A stretch of DNA of 64,000 bases. It comes from Palsa-1150 sp036490515 (GTDB taxonomy: Bacteria > Myxococcota_A > Polyangia > Polyangiales > Polyangiaceae). Of the stretch, positions 27,970-35,600 are shown one piece after another; position 1 is the stretch's first letter; each line of letters starts with the position of its first letter. Position numbers and translations under genes: made by a program. Below the pieces are notes generated by a model. The model was not told where the DNA came from. It saw only the letters and a program-made list of their open reading frames with translations, and searched no databases. Where the stretch lies: NCBI GenBank assembly GCA_036490515.1, contig DASXDU010000004.1, positions 139,221 through 203,220 of the forward strand, written 5' to 3'.

Positions 27970-27975
27970 TATCCT
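27970..27975 (+). promoter_or_regulatory. Candidate -10 (TATCCT), leaderless context
   Basis: TATCCT ends 7 nt before the GTG at 27983, placing a transcription start at about the start codon. No -35 seen. Confidence 0.35.
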
Positions 27976-27982
27976 TCTGCGT

Positions 27983-28453
27983 GTGCGCGCGCTCGTCGCC
28001 TCGCTGGCGTTCGCCGTGGCCGGGTGCGGGTCCCCCTCGACCCCCGGCGAACCATCCGACGCAGGCGGGCCCGACGCGGAACGGGCCGACGTCACCAACT
28101 GCCTGACCTGCGGGCAGGACGCGGCTTTCCCGGGCGACGCATCGACCGCGGAGCTCGTGAAGGTGAAGATCGACCAGATCTGCGCGAACCCGGACGGGTG
28201 TCACGGAATCGGCGCCGGCAACATGGGCCTCTCCCCGGGCCACGAGTTCGACACGATGATCGACGTCACCTCGTGGGAGAATCCGCCGATGAAGCGCGTC
28301 CTGCCCTTCGACCCGCTCGAGAGCTACGTGTACCTGAAGCTCTGGTGCGACGGCGGGATCGACGGCGGGTGCATGCCCCTCAGCACCGGGCCGAGCCCCG
28401 AGCTCGCTCAGCTATTTCACGACTGGATCGAAGCGGGCGCTCCGACGCAGTGA
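27983..28453 (+). CDS. Cytochrome-c-like lipoprotein
   Basis: 156 residues from the GTG at 27983, which gives a short lipoprotein signal peptide VRALVASLAFAVAGC (Cys 15). The mature part ends with a domain like the cytochrome-c-type modules of myxobacterial lipoproteins: KIDQICANPDGCHGIGAGNMGL (C-x5-C-H, an atypical heme-attachment-like motif), KRVLPFDPLESYVYLKLWC, and GGCMPLS (a possible Met axial ligand), then LAQLFHDWIEAGAP. Electron transfer is possible, but the non-canonical spacing leaves heme binding open. It lies 44 bp after another lipoprotein gene on the same strand. Confidence 0.75.
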   Translation: MRALVASLAFAVAGCGSPSTPGEPSDAGGPDAERADVTNCLTCGQDAAFPGDASTAELVKVKIDQICANPDGCHGIGAGNMGLSPGHEFDTMIDVTSWENPPMKRVLPFDPLESYVYLKLWCDGGIDGGCMPLSTGPSPELAQLFHDWIEAGAPTQ

Positions 28454-28479
28454 CGCCCTCGACGGGCCGACGCGCCCCG

Positions 28480-29355
28480 TCAGGGCAGGCGGCGACCGGT
28501 GGCGCAGCCGACGTTGACCGTCAGCTCGAAGGTCCCGTCGCTCCAGTACTTGTCCATGGCTTCGCGTACGTAGTCCCAGGCACGCTCCGGGTCGGTGAGG
28601 TTCAGGTTCAGCTGGGCCTCCGGCAGGATGAGCATCCTCGCGACGGGATCCTCGAAGAAGTCCCGCCCGCTCTGGAAGCCCAGCGTGGTCGGACGGAGGC
28701 TCACCTCGACGAAGTCGAAGCCTGCCTCCTCGAATTCGGCGCCGAACATCTCCACCGTCGGACGCACGAGCGTGGCCTGCTCGACGGCGCGCCCGACCTC
28801 GTTGTCGTCGTACTTGAGGGCGTGCTCGCGCAGCAGGTCGGCGAGCTCTTGGAAGCTCCCGCGCAGCGGCATCGCGACGATCGCCTGCCCGTGTGGCGCG
28901 AGGATGCGCGCGAACTCGGCGAGCACCTTCGCTCGCTCCTCGGGGTTGGCGAGCGGGTGCAGCGCGAGCGCGTGCGAGAACGCAGATGCCGGCAGCGTCG
29001 TGGGGAGGTCCTCGAACGCGCGGTACTCGCTGACCATCCCTCGCATCGTCGCGGCCTTCGCGCGCGCGAGCTCGAGCGCCGCGTTCGACGCGTCGAGCCC
29101 CACGATGTGCGCGCCGGGCAGGCGCATCGCGATCCCGCGATCCGGGTACCCGGTGCGGCAATGCAGGTGTGCGACCTGCGCGTCCTCGCTCTCGGCCATC
29201 ATCTCGAGGGCGAGCTCGCCGAACAGCGTGAGGTACCGCGGCACGACGAAGGTCTCGAAGATCGCCGCCTCGGCGGGCCCGAGACGGATGCGGCCACGCG
29301 GGATACCCGACGGGGGCGTCGGGGCGCGGTGGGGGCCCGAGGGTTCGGCGCTCAC
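28480..29355 (-). CDS. SAM-dependent methyltransferase-like protein
   Basis: 291 residues from a GTG at 29355 that overlaps the stop of the HEAT-repeat gene by 4 bp. It has a class I Rossmann methyltransferase outline: the motif I position reads VAHLHCRTGYPDRGIA (less acidic and glycine-rich than the usual D/E-x-G-x-G-x-G), then IVGLDASNAALELARAKA with the ribose-binding Asp, AFSHALALHPLANPEERAKVLAEF and ILAPHGQAIVAMPL. The degenerate motif I suggests either weak SAM binding or a lineage-specific variant. Substrate unknown. It is the second gene of a two-gene operon. Confidence 0.8.
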   Translation of the reverse strand: MSAEPSGPHRAPTPPSGIPRGRIRLGPAEAAIFETFVVPRYLTLFGELALEMMAESEDAQVAHLHCRTGYPDRGIAMRLPGAHIVGLDASNAALELARAKAATMRGMVSEYRAFEDLPTTLPASAFSHALALHPLANPEERAKVLAEFARILAPHGQAIVAMPLRGSFQELADLLREHALKYDDNEVGRAVEQATLVRPTVEMFGAEFEEAGFDFVEVSLRPTTLGFQSGRDFFEDPVARMLILPEAQLNLNLTDPERAWDYVREAMDKYWSDGTFELTVNVGCATGRRLP

Positions 29356-29999
29356 GCCCCCCCCTTCAGGAGAGAGCGCGCCTCCGCCACGAGCTCCCCG
29401 ATGGTCGCCTCGCCCTCGGTGCCGCCCTCGTCCTCGAGCTGCACCTTCCGACCGTCCGTCGCGAGTGCATCGAGGAGCGGCAATGCACCGGGATCGCCCA
29501 TCTCGACGAGGGCCTCGATCGCCGACGCCACCGCGTCGGCGTCCGGGTGCGCGAGAAAGCGCGCGAGGAGCTTGGGAACTCCGGGCTCGGGCACCTGCGC
29601 GAGCAGGTAGGGGAGCTCCGAGAGGGCCGCGTTGCCCTGCGGCAAGCGCTCGAGCGCGCGCTCGACCCCGAGCGCCACTTCCTTGAACCGATCGAACGCC
29701 AGCCCCTCGAGCGCTTCGCCCGCGGCGTGACGCGCCTCGGGTTCGTCGCAGCCGAGGATGTCGACGAGGAGGTCGACCACGCGCGGACCAGTCATCTCGC
29801 CGAGGAGCGAGGCGATGCGGCCGAGGCGAAGGGACGCCTCGTCCTCGTCGACGTCGTCCAGCGCGAGCGCTTCCCGCGTGCTGCGCTCGAGGAGCGGCAG
29901 GATCGCGTCGGGGTCGACCTCGAGGAGCGCGTCGTGCGCCGCGACGACCGCGCGCTCGGCGTCGAAGAGAGCCTTCAGCGTGGCGGCGGCGTCCGTCAT
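29352..29999 (-). CDS. HEAT-repeat-like helical protein
   Basis: 215 residues, acidic, all-helical. Repeated helix pairs such as RIASLLGEMTGPRVVDLLVDILG, ARHAAGEALEGLAFDRF, KLLARFLAHPDADAVASAIEALVEMG and ALPLLDALATDG match HEAT/PBS-lyase-type repeats, with no catalytic domain; it is likely a protein-binding adaptor. The ATG at 29999 lies 6 nt after a TATGCT hexamer, so the mRNA may be leaderless. It is translationally coupled with the methyltransferase-like gene. Confidence 0.8.
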   Translation of the reverse strand: MTDAAATLKALFDAERAVVAAHDALLEVDPDAILPLLERSTREALALDDVDEDEASLRLGRIASLLGEMTGPRVVDLLVDILGCDEPEARHAAGEALEGLAFDRFKEVALGVERALERLPQGNAALSELPYLLAQVPEPGVPKLLARFLAHPDADAVASAIEALVEMGDPGALPLLDALATDGRKVQLEDEGGTEGEATIGELVAEARSLLKGGA

Positions 30000-30005
30000 G
30001 GCGCG

Positions 30006-30033
30006 AGCATAGCTGGGAATGCCGCGGGGTCAC
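30006..30033 (-). promoter_or_regulatory. Candidate promoter, leaderless, of HEAT/methyltransferase operon
   Basis: Minus strand GTGACC (30028-30033), 16-bp spacer, TATGCT (30006-30011), then 6 nt to the ATG at 29999. Hexamer-to-ATG distance equals that of the LD-carboxypeptidase gene. Confidence 0.45.
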
Positions 30034-30050
30034 TGGCACTATGAGGAGGA

Positions 30051-30875
30051 GTGACCTCGCGCACCGTGGCCCTCTTTCCGGCGGCGCTCGTCGCGCTCCT
30101 GTCCTTCGGGCCCGGGACTGCGCGAGGCCGGCCGGTGCACATCGCGGCAGCCGCGCCGACGGCCGCGGCAGAGGCGACCGCACCGCTGACTCCCGCGCTC
30201 TGCCCGGTCGGCTCGCTCCCTGACGGCGAGGTGTGCGTCGTCCTCCCGGGCGACGACGAGGGCCCCGAAGCCGAGGTGGACCCGAACGCCCATCACGACA
30301 AGCGCGGACGCTGGATCGTGTACGACCAGATCCCGCGTCGCCCCGAGCGCCCGGCTGACTACGACGCGTACCGCTACCCGGTCCCGTGCGCCCACGGCTG
30401 TGTGGTCAGCGGGTATGACCTCGATCGCCCGGACGACGCCCAGCGTCGCGGACGACGGCTCAGCCACGTTGGCCACGGCGCCGTGGACCTTCCGCAACGA
30501 AAAGGGACGCCCATCACGATGGTCCCCCTCGAGCACGAGGAGGGGGACGCCGAGGTCGTCTACGTGGGGCCGCTCTTCGGGACGACCGTCATCACGCGCC
30601 ACACGCTCCGCGAGGGCGGTCAGCTGCGCGACTACGTCCTCCTCTTCGGGCACCTGGACGCGCCGGCGCCCGGGCTCGCCGTGGGGACCCGACTCAAGGA
30701 GGGGGAGCTCGTCGGCTTCGTCGGCGACACCGGCTCGCCCGAGCTCGTCCACCTGCACCTCGAGGCGCGACGGGTGCGGACCGGGGTGGACGTGGGCAAA
30801 CTGGCCCCGGGCGCCATGGTGGCCAGCGAGAACACCGTCGTCTGCGACCCCCGGAACGTGCTTCCCCTCCGCTGA
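30051..30875 (+). CDS. M23/LytM-fold peptidase-like exported protein
   Basis: 274 residues. The N-terminus VTSRTVALFPAALVALLSFG is a signal peptide. The C-terminal half is a LytM (M23) fold: VGHGAVDLPQRKGTPI supplies the HxxxD zinc-ligand pair, LFGHLDAPAPGLAVGTRLKEGE is the typical central strand, and VGDTGSPELVHLHLEARR supplies HxH. With all three zinc ligands present it is plausibly an active peptidoglycan endopeptidase in the periplasm, though myxobacterial members also serve as regulators. The GTG at 30051 directly follows AGGAGGA, an unusually tight spacing; a second in-frame GTG at 30066 is possible. Confidence 0.82.
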   Translation: MTSRTVALFPAALVALLSFGPGTARGRPVHIAAAAPTAAAEATAPLTPALCPVGSLPDGEVCVVLPGDDEGPEAEVDPNAHHDKRGRWIVYDQIPRRPERPADYDAYRYPVPCAHGCVVSGYDLDRPDDAQRRGRRLSHVGHGAVDLPQRKGTPITMVPLEHEEGDAEVVYVGPLFGTTVITRHTLREGGQLRDYVLLFGHLDAPAPGLAVGTRLKEGELVGFVGDTGSPELVHLHLEARRVRTGVDVGKLAPGAMVASENTVVCDPRNVLPLR

Positions 30876-30923
30876 CCGCCCGCGCGGGTAGGCGCATTTC
30901 ACGGGGAAAGCCGCGGGCGGTCA
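30873..30923 (+). terminator. 12-bp inverted repeat overlapping the stop codon
   Basis: TGACCGCCCGCG, starting with the stop codon TGA (30873-30884), pairs perfectly with CGCGGGCGGTCA (30912-30923), loop 27 nt. No T-run. It may terminate or protect the M23 mRNA. Confidence 0.45.
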
Positions 30924-30974
30924 CGCGTACCTTGCGCGCTTTGCGCGCGCGCGCGAACATTACGCCTGAAGGAC

Positions 30975-32546
30975 TTGTCCCACCCCGCCGCCGCTCGTCG
31001 CCCCGACGACACCGGCCCGCCCCAGCGTGCCGCGACGGGCTACGTGTGCCCGCAATGCCAGCGCCGGTTCGAGGACGGCATACCGCGCTTCCAGTGCCCC
31101 GACGACGGGGGGACGCTCCTGCGCATGGCCGACGTGGCGGCCGCCGACGGCGACCCGATGCTGGGCCGCGTCCTGGCGGGGCGCTTCACCATCCTCGCGC
31201 GCCTCGGCGCGGGGTCGATGGGCACCGTCTACCGCGCCAAGCAGGCTCCGATCGCCCGCGAGGTCGCGATCAAGATCCTCCGGAGCGACCGCGCCATCGA
31301 CGAGGTGAGCCGCGCGCGCTTCCTCCGTGAGGCGCGCGCCAACAGCCTCCTCACCTCGCCCAACACCGTCACGGTTTTCGACTTCGGGCAGAGCGAGAAC
31401 GGCGACTTCTACCTGGCGATGGAGCTGCTCGAGGGCGAGTCGCTCGGCCAGCGCATCAAGCGCCTCGGGCGCGTCGGCGTCGAGGAGGCCATCGAGACGG
31501 CAAAGCAGGCGCTCCGCTCGCTGTCGGAGGCGCACGCCAAGGGGATCATCCACCGCGACCTCAAACCGGACAACCTCTTCTACGCGCGCGTTCGCACGAA
31601 CGAGAAGTACGAGGAGATCGTCAAGGTCCTCGACTTCGGCATCGCGAAGATGCTCCAGGCCGACGGCGAGCTCGCGATGAACGCCGTCGAGACCCAGGCG
31701 GGGACGGTGTTCGGCACGCCACGGTACATGTCCCCCGAGCAGGCGCAGGGCAAGCCGCTCGACGCCCGGAGCGACCTCTATTCGCTGGGCGTCATCCTCT
31801 ATCACATGCTGGCGGGCCGGCCGCCGTACACGGACGACGACGCGATCGTCGTCATGGCGAGGCACATCAAGACTCCGCCGCGGCCGCTGAGCGAGGTCGC
31901 GCCGGACGCGCGCATCCCCGCCGAGGTCGAGGCGTTCGTGATGCGCGTCCTCTCGAAGGAGCCCGAGAAACGACCCGACAGCGCCGAGGCGATGGTCGCC
32001 GAGCTCACGCGCTTGAAGGAGGCCGCGGTCGTCACGAGCGGGGTGCGGGCCTCGCTCGTGAGCGGCCTCGAGCACGTCCTCGATCGATCGCCGCGCTCCG
32101 TACCGCCGCCCCCCCTCACCGCGTCCCCCGCGAGCGTGCCGAACGACACCCTCAGCGTGCCCGCGGGCGTGCCGACCCGGTCGCGGAGCTGGCTCGTGCC
32201 GGTCGTCGCGTGCGGTCTCCTCGTGGCCGCTCTGGTCGCGGGTCTGGCAGTCGTCGCGGGTTCGCGGGGTTCCGCGGCGCCCGCCGCTTCGGTCAGCGCT
32301 GCCCCGCCGCCACCCGCCGTCAAGGCGGCCGGCCCTTCGGCGACCACCGGGGCGACGCTCGGCCCGTCGGTTTCTCCCGCCCGAGCGCCTGCAGCGACGT
32401 CCTCGGCGACCCCCATCATTCCCACGGTCGCGGCCACGGCGCTCCCTCACCCGGAGCCCACCAAGCCGGAACGCTCTCCGCGCCCCGCGCATGCAGGCTC
32501 CAAGCCCGCGGGTACCTCGTCCGTCGGCTACGGCTATTTGGAGTGA
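30975..32546 (+). CDS. Ser/Thr protein kinase with N-terminal zinc ribbon (kinase 1)
   Basis: 523 residues. A zinc-ribbon-like N-terminus (YVCPQCQRRF ... FQCPDDGG) precedes a complete PknB-type kinase domain (about residues 68-330): LGAGSMGTVYRAK, VAIKILR, HRDLKPDNLFYA, DFGIAK, GTPRYMSPEQ and SDLYSLGVILYHML. A Pro/Ser-rich linker leads to one transmembrane helix (WLVPVVACGLLVAALVAG) and a short exported Ala/Pro/Ser-rich tail. It is an inner-membrane Hanks kinase with all catalytic residues, so active. The start is TTG at 30975; GAAGGA is very close to it, and a GTG at 31044 (V24) would still keep the ribbon, so the start is uncertain. Confidence 0.92.
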   Translation: MSHPAAARRPDDTGPPQRAATGYVCPQCQRRFEDGIPRFQCPDDGGTLLRMADVAAADGDPMLGRVLAGRFTILARLGAGSMGTVYRAKQAPIAREVAIKILRSDRAIDEVSRARFLREARANSLLTSPNTVTVFDFGQSENGDFYLAMELLEGESLGQRIKRLGRVGVEEAIETAKQALRSLSEAHAKGIIHRDLKPDNLFYARVRTNEKYEEIVKVLDFGIAKMLQADGELAMNAVETQAGTVFGTPRYMSPEQAQGKPLDARSDLYSLGVILYHMLAGRPPYTDDDAIVVMARHIKTPPRPLSEVAPDARIPAEVEAFVMRVLSKEPEKRPDSAEAMVAELTRLKEAAVVTSGVRASLVSGLEHVLDRSPRSVPPPPLTASPASVPNDTLSVPAGVPTRSRSWLVPVVACGLLVAALVAGLAVVAGSRGSAAPAASVSAAPPPPAVKAAGPSATTGATLGPSVSPARAPAATSSATPIIPTVAATALPHPEPTKPERSPRPAHAGSKPAGTSSVGYGYLE

Positions 32547-32604
32547 CGGCGGCGCCCGCGGGCGCTTCGCGGACACTTTCGAGACGTGGGACGAGCACCC
32601 GCAA

Positions 32605-32634
32605 TTGCTCGCAAAAACGAGAAAGTGGTAGCCT
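32605..32634 (+). promoter_or_regulatory. Candidate promoter of the 1719-residue TPR gene
   Basis: TTGCTC (32605-32610), 18-bp spacer, TAGCCT (32629-32634), 9 nt before the ATG at 32644. Resembles the tig promoter candidate (TTGCTT/TACCCT). Confidence 0.45.
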
Positions 32635-32643
32635 CCGCCGCGG

Positions 32644-35600
32644 ATGGATCCGAGCCAGATCGACGCGCTGGTCCAGCGGCTCGTGGCCAACCCCCACGAC
32701 GAAGAGGCGCTGTCGTACGCACACGGCGCCGGGGCGGCGGATCCGAAGTCGTATGCGCTCCTCCTCGAACGGGTGGGGGCCGAGACGCGTGACCCGGCCT
32801 ACGCCTCCCACTGGCTGAGCGAAGCAGCGAACGTGTGGTCGACCACGCTCGGCGACGCCCACCGCGCCGCGCGCGTGCTCATGCAGGCCATCGACCGGGA
32901 TCCGACGCAGCGCACGGCCTCGGATCGGCTCGCCCAGCTCTATCGCGACAAGGGAGACGTCAAGGCCCTCGTGGCGCTGCTCGAGCGGCGCGCGAAGGCG
33001 CTCGCTCCGCTGGCGCCGCAGAGCGCCGAGATCCGTGGCGAGCTCGCGGCGATGCACGAAGAGCTCGGACGGCTGTGGAGCGACAGCCTCCAGCAGCCGA
33101 AGAAAGCGCTCGAGAACTTCCGCCGTTCCATCGATCTCGAGCCGTCGAGCGCGTACGCCATCTTCGGCGCGCGCGAGATCTACAAGTCCCTCGGCCAGTG
33201 GGACGACGCCATCCAGATGTACGAGGCGGAGCTCTCGGTCGAACGCGATCCACAGAGGCAGCTGGCGCTGCTCCGGGACGAGGCGACCACGCGCCGCGCG
33301 GCGAACGACCTCGCGGGCGCGTCACGCGCGCTCGCACGGGCGCGGCAGGTCGACGAGCAGGACGCCGGTCTGCAGCAGGAGTACGCGTCGCTGATCGTGG
33401 AGCGGCTCACCGCGGGTGAGGACGTTCCCGCGCAGGAGCGCACGCTCGGGTCGGAGCTCCTCGTGGGCCTGGCCGAGGTGTTCGACGGCGAGCACGGCTT
33501 CGCGTACTCGAGCGGCGCGCTGGACATCCAGCCGGGGCACGATCGCGCGCTCCAGCTCTACGCGCACTACGCTCAGGCGCTCGAGCGGCAGGAAGATCTC
33601 GCCGCCCGGTACCTCGCCTACGTCGACGCGAACCCGAACGGGGCAATGGCGGCCGACGCGCGCTGGCTCCTCGCCGGCAGCTACGAGGGCGCGGGCCAGC
33701 TCGAGAACGCGATCCAGGTGCTCGAGCCGCTGCGCGGCCTCGGCGACGAGCAGGCGGCTGCGAAGCTCCGCGAGCTCTACGCGGCGGCGGGGCAGGTGAT
33801 GCCCTCCGTACCGCCCCCGGCGCCGCAGCCCCGACAGCAACCTCCGCGTGCGATGGGAGGCGGGGCTCACGCCGCTGCCGCCGACGGGCGACGCCAGCCC
33901 GTCGCGGCCGACAAGCTCCAGGGAGTCCTCGACGCCGCGCAGATGCTCGCGAACAAGGGCAAGCGCCCGGAGGCCTACCAGAAGTACCGCGAGGTGCTCG
34001 AGTCGGATCCTGCGCACCCCGAAGCGCTCTCGTGGGTCGAGGACTACCTGCGCACGAAGCGCGATTACGGCTCGCTCCGCGACGTCCTGCTCGCGGCGGT
34101 CCGCGCGCCCGGCGAGTCGATGGAGGCCCGCAAGGAACGCCTGCGCGAAGTCGCGGGTCTCTGCGAGGGGAACCTCCGCGACACCGACGGCGCCATCAAC
34201 GCGTGGAAGCAGCTGCTCACGATCGACCGCGGCGACGAGAGCGCGCGCCAGTCGCTGACGCGGATGCTCGAGAAGACGCAGCGATGGGACGACCTCGCGA
34301 ACCTGCTCGAGCAGGAGGCCACCGCCGAGAGCGATCTGGAGAAGAAGATCGCCCTCGAGAAGAAACTGGCGACGCTCCAGGAGCAGAAGCGCCGGGACTT
34401 CGCCGCGGCGGCCGACGCGTGGGGTCGCATCGCGAACCTGACCCCCGAGGACGATCGCGCGGTCGCGACGGCGTCGAAGATGTTCGAGAAGGCGGGGGCG
34501 ATCGACCGCGCCGCCATGGTGATCGCGGAGAGCGCGGGGGCCATCCAGGACGCGCCGGCGCGCGGGACACTCCTCGAACGGCTCGGGGAGCTCCGCGAGC
34601 AACTGAACGATCCGGCGGGCGCGGGCGAGGCATATGCCGAGGCAGGAGAAGCCCAGAAGAGCGTGAAGCTCTGGGAGGCCGCCGAGCGTTGCTTCGTGAC
34701 GGCCGAGCGCTGGGACCGCGCGGGACAGGCGGCAGAGCAGCGCGCCCAGATGACCGGCGACGCGAAACAACAGGCAGCGCACCACGCGCGCAGCGCGGAC
34801 TACTTCGGTCGCGCCGACGACGACGTGAACGTCGTCGCGAACCTGGAGCGGGCGACGGACCTCGACCCGACCAACGACGAGTACGCGCAGCTCCTGAGCG
34901 AAAGGTACACGGGGGCGCAGCGCTGGAGCGAGCTCGTACAGCTCCTCGTGCGCCGGGGCGATCGCCTGACCGACCGTGCGCAGCGCGTCGGCACGCGCCG
35001 CCAGGCCGCCAACCTCTACGCGACGCAGCTCGGCGACAAGGAGGCCGCGCGCGAGACGTGGCTCAAGGTGCTCGAGGACGGCGACGACAAGGAGGCCCTC
35101 GAACGACTCATCGACGACGCCGTCGAGCGCGAGGATCACACCGAGGCGACCACTCTCCTGCGTCGCCTGGGGAACACCGCGGTCGATCGAGCCGAGCGCG
35201 CACGGATCGCCCTGCGCGAGGCGGAACTGCTCGCCGAGGGCGTCGGCGACGTCGACACCGCCATCGCCTGCTACGAGCGCATTCTCGGCGATCTCGACGC
35301 CACCTGCCGCCCGGCCCTGCAAGCGATCGCCGACCTGCAGGAGGCGCGTGACAACCCCGCCGCCGCGGCGGACGCCCTCGAGCGCGAGCTCAAGCTCGTC
35401 GCCGACACCACCGAGCGGGGTCAGATCGCGGGGCGCCTGGCACGCCTCTACGAGACCCTCGACGACACGAAGAACGCCATTCGCGCGCTCGAGATCGTGC
35501 GCAAGGCCGACCTCGAGGACTTCGACGCCCTGACACGCCTCTGCGACCTCTGCGAGAAGAGCGAGCTTTGGGACAAGGTCGCCGAGCTGCTGGCGCAGCG

